From positions 1 through 8,685 of the forward strand of contig CAMWPE010000096.1 of assembly GCA_947176055.1 (NCBI GenBank): 8,685 nucleotides of DNA, read 5' to 3'. Numbering within the stretch: the first letter of the stretch is position 1; the number at the start of each line of letters is the position of its first letter. Both the position numbers and the translations under genes were made by a program. This document shows positions 1-6,752 of this stretch, piece by piece. The notes beneath the pieces were generated by a model. It searched no databases, had not been told where the DNA came from, and saw only the letters and a list, made by a program, of their open reading frames with translations. Origin of the DNA: an uncultured Desulfovibrio sp. (GTDB lineage: Bacteria > Desulfobacterota > Desulfovibrionia > Desulfovibrionales > Desulfovibrionaceae).

Positions 1-2015
1 GCGGGATGGTTGGATCGACCATGCTCGCGAAAAGCACGCGTTATTTAAGCCCCGCCGGATCTTTTTTGCTCTGGCTTTTTATTTTCCTGGCAGGTCTGCA
101 ACTGACCTGCAATTTTTCCTGGTTAAATCTAACCCGCGAAGCGTCAAACCGGATCCGGCCATGGCTGGCGAAAATTCCCATGCCAAAAAAACCGGCTTTT
201 TTGCCGGAATCCTGGAAACAGAAAATCACCGTCCGCCTGCCCGCAATTAAAATTCCCAAATCCGGATGGCTAACGGCGCGAATGGCGAATATAAAAACTC
301 GCGCCTCCTCCCTGTTCGAGACCTTAAAAACTCGTTTCCCGGGCAAAACAGCCGTCCCGGATCTTTCGCCGGGTCCGCTTGATTCCTTTGAGTTTTCAGC
401 TCCGGCCGGACCGGACACGACGGAATATCCGGATGGCGAAAAGATAGTCTTATCCTCCCCGCAACAGGAATCCGCGCTGGAGGAGACGATTGGCGACGCT
501 TCGCCGGAAACCTCGAGCCGGATAACGGAGACTGTAAAAGTTGTCCCGCCTTCCAAACAGGCGCCAGCCGCGGCGGACGCGCCAAAAACTTTGGCTCCGG
601 TTCCGTTGCCTTCTCCGGATTTGCTCAATCCTCCGGTTCCGAAAAAAGCCGGCTCGACCGCCGCGCTCGAGGAAAAAGGCCGCGCTCTCATGGCCTGTTT
701 TAACGATTTTGACGTTAAAGGCGAGCTGGTCAAAATTACTCCCGGACCGGTGGTGACAATGTACGAAGTCCGTCCAGCTCCCGGGGTGCGCGTCAACAAA
801 ATCGCCGGTCTGGCGGACGATCTTTGTCTCGCGCTCAAAGCGATCTCCGTCCGGATCCAGGCGCCGTTGCCCGGCACGGACAGGGTGGCCATTGAATTGC
901 CCAACGACGAGCGGCAAACTGTGAATTTCCGGGAACTGGTGGAGACGGACGCTTTCGGCAAAGGTTGCGGTCCGCTGACAATGATTCTGGGACGCGACAT
1001 CGCGGGGAATCCGTATATGGCGGATCTGGCTTCGATGCCGCATATGCTGGTCGCCGGTTCGACCGGCGCGGGCAAAAGCGTCTGTCTCAATTCCATAATC
1101 GCAAGTTTTCTCTACCGTTTGCAACCGGAACAAATGCGGCTCATGCTTATTGATCCCAAACGCATAGAAATGAGCGTGTACGCCGATCTGCCGCATCTGG
1201 TTCATCCCATCGTCACGGAAATGTCCGACGCGAAGGCCGCCCTGGACTGGGCCGTGCATGAGATGACCCGCCGTTATGAAATTATGAAACCCCTGGGCGT
1301 CCGCAATATAGCGGGCTATAACAAGAAAATTGAAGCCATGCGCGGCGCGCCGTTGCCGGAATACGCGGACGCCGCGCCCCTGCCATATCTGGTGATTATT
1401 ATCGACGAGCTCGCCGAGCTTATCATGGTAGCGGCCCGCGAAGTGGAGACAAGCATCGCGCGTCTGGGGCAACTTGCCAGAGCAGCCGGCATACATCTGA
1501 TCCTGGCCACGCAACGACCGAGCGTGGATATCGTAACGCCGATCATCAAGACAAACATGAGCGCGCGGGTTTCATTCAAGGTAACCAGCGTGCACGACTC
1601 AAAGACCATTATCGGTCAGAATGGCGCGGAGCAACTGCTAGGCAAAGGCGATATGCTCTTTCAGCCGCCCACATCCGTAATGAAACGTCTGCACGGGCCA
1701 TTCCTGAGCGACGACGAGGTGGCGAAAATCGCCGATTACTGGCGCGAGCGTCGCGCTCCCGATTATCAGATGAATCTTTCCCAATGGTCGGCGGAAAAAG
1801 GCTCGGTTTCCGACGGCGGCGATGCCAGCGACGATCCCATTTACGAGGCCGCGAAAGCTTACGTCATCGAGCAGGGAGTCGCCTCCATCTCCCGCTTGCA
1901 ACGGCAATTTCAGATTGGTTTCGGCAGGGCGGGTCGTCTCGTCGATCAATTCGAGCGCGACGGCATAGTCGGTCCAGCCTCTGGCAGCAAACCCCGCAAG
2001 GTAATCAATAATTAA
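1..2015 (+). CDS. ftsK: DNA translocase FtsK, 5' end outside window
   Basis: FtsK is a septum-anchored hexameric ATPase that pumps DNA and clears chromosome termini during division. The frame is open from the left edge. The ATG at 6 lies inside a GMVGS...SFLLWLFIFLAGLQL stretch that resembles the last transmembrane segments of the FtsK 4TM domain, so it is probably internal and roughly the first 150 residues are missing. Numbering from that ATG: a membrane segment at about 19-36, a Pro/Ala-rich linker at about 50-215 (short compared with E. coli), then the motor. The motor has Walker A GSTGAGKS at 351-358, Walker B VIIIDE ending at D467-E468, an ATQRPSVD motif and GAEQLLGKGDMLF. The C-terminal 60 residues (about 608-669) form the winged-helix gamma domain (FQIGFGRAGRLVDQF, DGIVGP) that reads polar DNA motifs. 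The gene ends 10 bases before lolA, so the two are likely co-transcribed. Confidence 0.96.
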   Translation, partial: GMVGSTMLAKSTRYLSPAGSFLLWLFIFLAGLQLTCNFSWLNLTREASNRIRPWLAKIPMPKKPAFLPESWKQKITVRLPAIKIPKSGWLTARMANIKTRASSLFETLKTRFPGKTAVPDLSPGPLDSFEFSAPAGPDTTEYPDGEKIVLSSPQQESALEETIGDASPETSSRITETVKVVPPSKQAPAAADAPKTLAPVPLPSPDLLNPPVPKKAGSTAALEEKGRALMACFNDFDVKGELVKITPGPVVTMYEVRPAPGVRVNKIAGLADDLCLALKAISVRIQAPLPGTDRVAIELPNDERQTVNFRELVETDAFGKGCGPLTMILGRDIAGNPYMADLASMPHMLVAGSTGAGKSVCLNSIIASFLYRLQPEQMRLMLIDPKRIEMSVYADLPHLVHPIVTEMSDAKAALDWAVHEMTRRYEIMKPLGVRNIAGYNKKIEAMRGAPLPEYADAAPLPYLVIIIDELAELIMVAAREVETSIARLGQLARAAGIHLILATQRPSVDIVTPIIKTNMSARVSFKVTSVHDSKTIIGQNGAEQLLGKGDMLFQPPTSVMKRLHGPFLSDDEVAKIADYWRERRAPDYQMNLSQWSAEKGSVSDGGDASDDPIYEAAKAYVIEQGVASISRLQRQFQIGFGRAGRLVDQFERDGIVGPASGSKPRKVINN

Positions 2016-2025
2016 TGGAGCGGAA

Positions 2026-2697
2026 ATGTTAAAGAAGATCGCCGCCCTCGCGATTCTCATGATCATGACTCTGGCTCAAACCGCCCGAGCGGACGAGACG
2101 ACCAATTTAATTGATAGAATCCGGACCCGTTACGAAGGAATGCCCGCTTTCGAAGCGAATTTCAAACAAATCCTCACCCATAAGGAGAGCGGCGCGAAAG
2201 AAGAGAGACAAGGCAGGTTGCGTTTCCAGAAACCGCTAAAGATTCGCTGGCAATCCAACGCGCCGCATGAAGAAACCCTGCTGGTTACGGACAATGAAAT
2301 ATGGGATTATATACCGGAAGAAAAAATAGCCTATAAATACTCCCCCGCTCTCGTTCAGGATTCGCGCAACCTCATTCAGGTGTTGACCGGCCAGGCCGCG
2401 CTCAATCGCGATTTTGACGTTAAAAGCGACGGCGCCGAAAAGGGACGCGCCAGACTTATTCTTTACCCCAACGAGCCGACGACGCAATTGACGGAGGCGC
2501 GAATCTGGGTCGAGCCGGATACGGGCCTCATAAGGCGCGCGAGCATAGTCGATTTTTACGGCAATACCAACGATGTCGAACTGACCAGTCTCTCTCCCAA
2601 AGACTCCCTGCCCCCCTCAACATTCAAATTTTCTCCTCCAAAAGGCGTCGAAGTGGAAGACAGACGGGACGCGACCAATCAGGAGCTTTTTAAATAA
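2026..2697 (+). CDS. lolA: Outer-membrane lipoprotein carrier protein LolA
   Basis: LolA is the periplasmic chaperone that takes lipoproteins released by LolCDE at the inner membrane and carries them to the outer membrane. The 223-residue product starts with a clear Sec signal peptide: a KK pair, a hydrophobic core at 6-17 and a TARA cleavage site, giving a mature protein from about D23. Family features follow in order: FEANFKQ (42-48), GRLRFQKP and IRW (63-74), ETLLVTDNEIWDY (83-95), LTGQAAL (120-126), a D..G.I.R strand at 165-170, FYGNTNDVELT (177-187), and FKFSPPKGVEV (200-210) near the C-terminus. The length fits the family. The ATG at 2026 is preceded by GGAG at 2017-2020, 5 bases away. 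A hydrophobic cavity cannot be judged from sequence alone. Only ftsK lies close upstream, and a terminator follows. Confidence 0.93.
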   Translation: MLKKIAALAILMIMTLAQTARADETTNLIDRIRTRYEGMPAFEANFKQILTHKESGAKEERQGRLRFQKPLKIRWQSNAPHEETLLVTDNEIWDYIPEEKIAYKYSPALVQDSRNLIQVLTGQAALNRDFDVKSDGAEKGRARLILYPNEPTTQLTEARIWVEPDTGLIRRASIVDFYGNTNDVELTSLSPKDSLPPSTFKFSPPKGVEVEDRRDATNQELFK

Positions 2698-2758
2698 AAC
2701 GTTATCAGGACCGCGCGAATGAGTTTCCCCATTCGTCAAAAATCCTCCGTCGCCGGCG

Positions 2759-2782
2759 CGCGAAATAAAATCGCGTTTTTTT
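2759..2782 (+). terminator. Rho-independent terminator after lolA
   Basis: CGCGA (2759-2763) pairs with TCGCG (2771-2775) around a 7-base A-rich loop and is followed directly by seven T residues (2776-2782). The stem is short but GC-rich. It would end the ftsK-lolA transcript. The T-run is immediately followed by the trp -35 box, so it also insulates the trp promoter from read-through. A second hairpin upstream (CGAATG 2716-2721 with CATTCG 2730-2735) lacks a T-run and is not a terminator in this direction. Confidence 0.7.
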
Positions 2783-2783
2783 C

Positions 2784-2812
2784 TTGACATAACAACTTTC
2801 GCAAGCTAACAA
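2784..2812 (+). promoter_or_regulatory. Probable sigma70 promoter of the trp operon
   Basis: A perfect -35 hexamer TTGACA lies at 2784-2789. A 17-base spacer leads to TAACAA (2807-2812), a poor -10 box (3 of 6 matches). Transcription would begin near 2819, leaving about 14 bases before the leader peptide ATG; the RNA to the attenuator would be about 150 nt, similar to the E. coli trp leader. I see no convincing TrpR-type CTAG operator. An imperfect symmetry, TTCTTG (2781-2786) with CAAGAA (2810-2815), brackets the promoter but may be chance. Confidence 0.62.
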
Positions 2813-2832
2813 GAATTTCAGGAGAAATTTAT

Positions 2833-2910
2833 ATGTCTTATCGCGATCTTTCCGCCCTTTTCGCCGGTTGGCGCGGCGTTCTTAATTCTTCGGGGGGAAG
2901 ATTCGCTTAA
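2833..2910 (+). CDS. trpL: trp operon leader peptide (25 aa, one Trp codon)
   Basis: A short frame, MSYRDLSALFAGW then RGVLNSSGGRFA, begins at ATG 2833 and ends at TAA 2908-2910. It is preceded by GGAG at 2821-2824 with an 8-base gap, which is a good ribosome binding site. It lies between the trp promoter and a terminator just upstream of trpE, where leader peptides of ribosome-mediated attenuators sit. The Trp codon is the 13th (2869-2871). Having a single Trp codon is unusual, since well-studied trp leaders have two or more. The peptide itself probably has no function; translation of it is the sensor. I recognise it by position, ribosome binding site and RNA fold, not by sequence family. 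Confidence 0.72.
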   Translation: MSYRDLSALFAGWRGVLNSSGGRFA

Positions 2911-2969
2911 TTATTTTCGCAAAAATTAATTTGTCGAGGCTGTCTCCCCGCGGGACAGCCTTTTATTTT
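2847..2969 (+). promoter_or_regulatory. Ribosome-mediated trp attenuator (1:2, 2:3, 3:4 folds)
   Basis: Four segments pair by eye. Strand 1 (2847-2856) pairs with strand 2 (2892-2901) in seven consecutive pairs (one G-U), a G-G mismatch, and two more G-C pairs. Strand 2 can instead pair with strand 3: 2894-2898 with 2945-2949, then 2900-2902 with 2942-2944 after a one-base bulge. Strand 3 (2937-2944) pairs with strand 4 (2954-2961) to make the terminator. A ribosome stalled at the Trp codon (2869-2871) would cover or disrupt strand 1 and leave strand 2 free to form the antiterminator. A ribosome reaching the stop codon (2908) would cover strand 2 and permit termination. Without translation, 1:2 forms and termination also results. 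The logic matches classical enteric trp attenuation. The 2:3 helix takes only three bases of the terminator stem, so exclusion is partly steric. Confidence 0.65.
2937..2969 (+). terminator. Attenuator terminator upstream of trpE
   Basis: AGGCTGTC (2937-2944) pairs perfectly with GACAGCCT (2954-2961) around a 9-base C/G-rich loop, and the stem runs into TTTTATTTT (2961-2969). The trpE Shine-Dalgarno (GGAG 2975-2978) comes directly after, so this terminator lies inside the operon leader and can only make sense as a conditional stop. Confidence 0.85.
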
Positions 2970-2986
2970 AAAAAGGAGTTCTATTA

Positions 2987-4396
2987 ATGAACAAAAAAAT
3001 AAGGCTTGAGCAAAAGGCGCGCTGGTTGCCGGCGGATATGGACACACCCATAAGCCTTTATTTGAAGACGGCCGGATCCCGGGACGGAATTTTGCTCGAA
3101 AGCGCGGAAGTCGATGGCAGATGGGGCAGATATAGTATTCTGGCTTATAATATGCTCTTTTATATTTCCTGCGTCGACGGACTCGCCCGCTTGAATATCA
3201 GGGACGATCGTTTCGAAGATTTGCGGGAATTTAACGACGCGCCTTTCATCGATGGTTTGCGGGGGGTAATGACCGCTGTTGATCTCGCGTCCGCGGACGC
3301 TTCCCTGCCCCATATTACTCGCGCCCTTTACGGGTTCCTCGGCTTTGGCATGGCTTCGCTCTTCAATCCGTCCCTCCGGAAAATTATGCCCCTCTCCGAA
3401 GCGCGTTGCGAGCTGGCTTTTCCGGGCTCCGTTCTCGTCTTTGATCATCTCTATAACCGTCTCTGTCAACTTACCATTGGCGAGCCGGATGATTTTGGAG
3501 CCGTTCCGCCTCCGGAAGAAGAGACGCGTATTGATCCCGAAGCTATAACCGCGTCGCCCGGAGAGGCCGGTTACAAACAATATGTCCGGGAAATCCGGGA
3601 AATGTTGCGCCGGGGCGAAGCCATACAGGTAGTGCCCTCGACGAGATTTTGCGCTCCTTTCGCCGGCGATCCTTTCTATTTATATAGAAGGCTTCGCCGG
3701 TATAACGCTTCTCCGTACATGTTTTATATGCGGTTTCCGGAAATCACCCTGTTCGGCTCGTCTCCGGAAGTGATGGTCAAATGCTCGGAAGGAAAATTGC
3801 TTTTATCGCCCATCGCCGGAACGCGCAAGCGCGGCGCGGACGACGCGGAGGACGCCGCGCTTGCCCGCGAGCTTCTGGAAGATCCGAAGGAGCGCGCCGA
3901 ACACGTCATGCTGGTCGATTTGGGCCGCAACGATCTTGGTCGCGTCGCGTCCAAGGATTCTGTTCGCGTGGAAAAATTAATGCAAATCGAGAGATTCTCG
4001 CATGTAATGCATATAACGAGTTCCTTGACCGCGAATCTGGCGAAAGGACTGGACGCTATCGATGTTCTCGCGGCCGCGTTTCCGGCCGGCACTGTGTCCG
4101 GAGCGCCAAAAATTCGCGCTATGGAAATAATCCGCGGCCTGGAGAGGGAATCCCGCGGTCCCTACGCGGGTTGCGTTGGTTGGATTGGACTGGATAAGAC
4201 AAGCGTAAATCTCGATATGGGTATAACCCTCCGGAGTATGTGGGTAGAGGACGGACGGGTATGCTGGCAGGCGGGCGGAGGAATAGTCCATGATTCGGAT
4301 CCTGATCTGGAATGGATGGAAATCAGGAACAAATCGGCGATCATGCGTATGGCGCTCAACGAGGAGGGTAAGGATTATGTTCCTGTTAATCGATAA
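2987..4396 (+). CDS. trpE: Anthranilate synthase component I
   Basis: TrpE converts chorismate to anthranilate, using ammonia supplied by TrpG; it is the first committed, feedback-inhibited step of tryptophan synthesis. The 469-residue protein carries the N-terminal ILLES element (35-39), whose Ser belongs to the tryptophan inhibitor site in known enzymes. The chorismate-binding domain follows: VVPSTRF (215-221), SPYMFYMRFPE (242-252), SSPEVMV (258-264), PIAGTRKRG (275-283), ERAEHVMLVDLGRNDLGRV (302-320), SHVMHITS (338-345), FPAGTVSGAPKIRAMEII (365-382) and WQAGGGIVHDSDP...EWMEIRNKS (427-450). Presence of both inhibitor and catalytic motifs argues for TrpE over PabB, as does the operon. ATG 2987 follows GGAG at 2975-2978. 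The 3' end overlaps the start of trpGD by 20 bases, so the two subunits are probably translated in a coupled way. The length is slightly below the roughly 500 residues common in the family. Confidence 0.97.
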   Translation: MNKKIRLEQKARWLPADMDTPISLYLKTAGSRDGILLESAEVDGRWGRYSILAYNMLFYISCVDGLARLNIRDDRFEDLREFNDAPFIDGLRGVMTAVDLASADASLPHITRALYGFLGFGMASLFNPSLRKIMPLSEARCELAFPGSVLVFDHLYNRLCQLTIGEPDDFGAVPPPEEETRIDPEAITASPGEAGYKQYVREIREMLRRGEAIQVVPSTRFCAPFAGDPFYLYRRLRRYNASPYMFYMRFPEITLFGSSPEVMVKCSEGKLLLSPIAGTRKRGADDAEDAALARELLEDPKERAEHVMLVDLGRNDLGRVASKDSVRVEKLMQIERFSHVMHITSSLTANLAKGLDAIDVLAAAFPAGTVSGAPKIRAMEIIRGLERESRGPYAGCVGWIGLDKTSVNLDMGITLRSMWVEDGRVCWQAGGGIVHDSDPDLEWMEIRNKSAIMRMALNEEGKDYVPVNR

Positions 4397-5969
4397 TTAC
4401 GACTCTTTTACCTATAACCTTGTTCAGGCTTTTTACGCGCTGGATAAAGATCCCGTAGTGTTAAAAAACGACGATCCCCGTCTGCTGGATTTCGCCGTCT
4501 CTCCCGATCTCGAAATGGTCTGCGTCTCTCCCGGTCCCGGTCATCCGGCGGACGCCGGACTGTGTCCCGAATTTCTGCGCCGGCTCGATCCTTCCGTTCC
4601 CGTTCTCGGCGTCTGTCTGGGTTGCCAGCTCCTGGGCCTCCATGCCGGCGCGGATATTGAAATCGCGCCAACTATAATGCATGGCAAACAATCAGAGATC
4701 TTCCACGACGGTCAGGGAATTTTCGCCAATTTGCCGAATCCTTTAAAGGTAGGTCGCTACCATTCCCTTGTGGTAAAAGACGACAAGAAATCTGAAAGCA
4801 GCTTTTCGGTCGCGGCCAGAGGTCCGGAAGGCGAAACCATGGCCCTAAAATACCATGACCGGCCCTGGGTTGGCGTCCAGTTTCATCCCGAATCCATACT
4901 TACGCCTGACGGTCTGAAAATCCTCGCCAATTTCCCGGATAAAATTATCCCGGAAAAGAAAAGAGCTTTCTCGTTTTCGCAAATTCTGGACCGGGTAGCG
5001 GCGGGCGAGGATTTAAGCGCCGATATGGCGGCGACGGCTTTCTCCGCGCTGATGGACGGCGAATTGTCGCCTTCGCAAGCGGGCGCCTTTCTGATGGGTT
5101 TGAGGCTCAAAGGCGAAAGTCCTCTGGAACTGGCGCACGCCACCCGCGCCGCCCTGGCCCGTTCCGCGCGAGTTCCCGGACTTTCCGGCGACTGCATCGA
5201 CGTTGTCGGCACCGGCGGCGACGGCAAAAATTCTTTTAACTGCTCCACCGCCGCTTCTCTCATTCTCGCCGGGATGGGTTATAAGGTCGTCAAACACGGC
5301 AACCGCGCCGTGTCGTCCAAATGCGGCAGCGCCGACGCGCTTGAGGCCCTGGGAATCAAACTCGACGCGAATCCGGAAACCGCCCTGGACAAACTGGATG
5401 AGACCAATTTCGCCTTTCTCTTCGCTCCGCATTTCCATCCGTCCTTTAAAAATATCGGACCGTTGCGAAAAGAACTGGGCATTCGCACCCTTTTCAACAT
5501 TTTAGGTCCGATGATCAATCCGGCGCGTCCGAATCATCTGCTCATGGGCGTGGCCCGGCCGGAGCTTGTGAAACTTATCGCCGAAACTCTGGCTCAATCG
5601 CCTTTGCGACGCGGCGCCGTCGTATGCGGCGCGGGCGGTTACGACGAAATGACGCCGCTGGGTCCGGCGGAAATCGCCATTGTGGAAAACGGCTCCGTCT
5701 CCTGGTTTACTTTTGATCCCGCCAAATACGGCATAGAGAGTTGCGCTCCGGAGGATCTGGCCGTCGGTTCCAAAGAAGAAGCCGTCGAAACCCTTAAGGC
5801 CATTTTGAGAGGCGAGGGGAAGAAAGCGATGACCGATATGGTCGCGCTGAATGTCGCTCTCGCCCTGCGGCTCCTGAATCCGGAAAAGAGTATGGACAAG
5901 GCGATGGAAGAAGCCGTCGCGGCTACGCGCGGCGCCGCGGGCCGGAGGTTCGCCGAAGATGTTGTCTAA
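4377..5969 (+). CDS. trpGD: Fused anthranilate synthase component II / anthranilate phosphoribosyltransferase
   Basis: One 530-residue frame joins two enzymes. Residues 1-187 are the class I glutamine amidotransferase TrpG: LLIDNYDSFTYN (3-14), SPGPGHP (51-57), nucleophile C80 in GVCLGCQ, HSLVV (129-133), and H170/E172 in VQFHPES. It frees ammonia from glutamine for TrpE. After a linker (about 188-197), residues 198-530 are TrpD, which transfers phosphoribosyl from PRPP to anthranilate: GTGGDGKNSFNCST (278-291), KHGNRAVSSKCGSADALEALG (306-326), GIRTLFNILGPMINPA (368-383) and the metal-binding D423-E424. The size and arrangement match E. coli TrpGD. ATG 4377 is chosen because GGAGG at 4363-4367 sits 9 bases upstream and the protein begins exactly at the TrpG N-terminal motif; an in-frame ATG at 4290 lies deep in trpE and adds unrelated residues. 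Oddity: C83 replaces the usual His of the CLGHQ motif. The end overlaps trpC by 11 bases. Confidence 0.96.
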   Translation: MFLLIDNYDSFTYNLVQAFYALDKDPVVLKNDDPRLLDFAVSPDLEMVCVSPGPGHPADAGLCPEFLRRLDPSVPVLGVCLGCQLLGLHAGADIEIAPTIMHGKQSEIFHDGQGIFANLPNPLKVGRYHSLVVKDDKKSESSFSVAARGPEGETMALKYHDRPWVGVQFHPESILTPDGLKILANFPDKIIPEKKRAFSFSQILDRVAAGEDLSADMAATAFSALMDGELSPSQAGAFLMGLRLKGESPLELAHATRAALARSARVPGLSGDCIDVVGTGGDGKNSFNCSTAASLILAGMGYKVVKHGNRAVSSKCGSADALEALGIKLDANPETALDKLDETNFAFLFAPHFHPSFKNIGPLRKELGIRTLFNILGPMINPARPNHLLMGVARPELVKLIAETLAQSPLRRGAVVCGAGGYDEMTPLGPAEIAIVENGSVSWFTFDPAKYGIESCAPEDLAVGSKEEAVETLKAILRGEGKKAMTDMVALNVALALRLLNPEKSMDKAMEEAVAATRGAAGRRFAEDVV

Positions 5970-6738
5970 ATTCAGGGAATCGAAAAACAGGGAGATCGCG
6001 CGGCTTCGCCGCCTGGCCGAAGCGGGAGAATTTCCTGATCCCCGCGCGGACGCGAGACCCGTATTTTCAGCCGCTCTGACCGCGTCGCGAGATCATTTTG
6101 CCGTTATCGCGGAATACAAGAGAGCTTCGCCTTCGCTGGGGTTGATTTGCGACTCGATATCGCCAGAAGAAGCCGCTCGTCAATACGAAGACGCGGGAGC
6201 GGCGGCTTTGTCCATACTTACCGAAACGGACTGGTTCCGGGGCGATTTCAACTATCTCGACCGCGCGGCGGAAGTCGGTAGCCTGCCCATTCTGCGCAAA
6301 GATTTTATCATGGATCCCCTGCAAGTGGAAATGACCGCCTCTTCGCGAGCTTCCGCCCTCCTCCTCATAGTCCGTTTGACGCCGGATGTCGCAGTTCTAC
6401 GAGATTTGCGCGAGCTTGCCGAAAAACGCGGTCTGGAGTGCGCGGTGGAAATATTCGACGAAGCGGATCTCGCTTTGGCCAGGGACAGCGGCGCGAAATT
6501 GATCCAGGTTAACGCCAGGGATTTGTCCGCTCTTCGCGTGAACCGGGGAGCGGTCTTGCGTATCGCTCGCGAGAATCCGCCGGAGCGGGGCGAGATCTGG
6601 ATCGCCGCCAGCGGCGTTAAGTCGCGCGACGATCTGAAGACTTCCGCCGACGCCGGCTATTCCGCGGCTTTGGTCGGCTCGTCGCTCATGGCCAACGGCG
6701 CTCCGGGCGAAAATTTGCGGCGGCTATTGGCTCAATAA
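5959..6738 (+). CDS. trpC: Indole-3-glycerol-phosphate synthase
   Basis: TrpC closes the indole ring, turning carboxyphenylamino-deoxyribulose phosphate into indole-3-glycerol phosphate with loss of CO2. The 259-residue product is a single-function (beta/alpha)8 barrel of normal length, not the TrpC-TrpF fusion of enterics. Catalytic positions visible: E52 and K54 in VIAEYKRASPS, K114 in LPILRKDF, E164 in AVEIFDEAD, N185 in QVNARDL and S218. The residue before S218, normally Glu in the VSESGI motif, is Ala (IAASGV, A217). The SPSKG loop reads SPSLG. ATG 5959 lies within the last codons of trpGD (11-base overlap), which suggests coupled translation; a weak purine-rich GGAGG at about 5943-5947 lies upstream. 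The rest of the barrel, including the phosphate site ALVGSSLM (237-244), is intact, so I expect an active enzyme. Confidence 0.94.
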   Translation: MLSKFRESKNREIARLRRLAEAGEFPDPRADARPVFSAALTASRDHFAVIAEYKRASPSLGLICDSISPEEAARQYEDAGAAALSILTETDWFRGDFNYLDRAAEVGSLPILRKDFIMDPLQVEMTASSRASALLLIVRLTPDVAVLRDLRELAEKRGLECAVEIFDEADLALARDSGAKLIQVNARDLSALRVNRGAVLRIARENPPERGEIWIAASGVKSRDDLKTSADAGYSAALVGSSLMANGAPGENLRRLLAQ

Positions 6739-6752
6739 TCCGGGGGCGTGAA

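Noticed and set aside
6..8. ATG at 6 as the true start of FtsK
   Set aside because: The residues before and after it resemble the interior of the FtsK membrane domain, and a start here would leave only one full membrane segment.
41..1514. Two long overlapping antisense open frames of about 350 codons opposite ftsK
   Set aside because: They lie wholly within a well-supported ftsK, show no recognisable domains or ribosome binding sites, and are low-complexity Arg/Ser/Gly-rich translations typical of GC-biased antisense frames.
2716..2735. Hairpin CGAATG/CATTCG as the lolA terminator
   Set aside because: It has no T-run after it on the + strand; the hairpin at 2759-2782 with seven T residues is the better candidate.
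4290..4376. An upstream in-frame start giving trpGD 29 extra N-terminal residues
   Set aside because: The extra residues overlap trpE, are Arg/Trp-rich and unlike any TrpG, while ATG 4377 has a good Shine-Dalgarno and starts at the family N-terminus.
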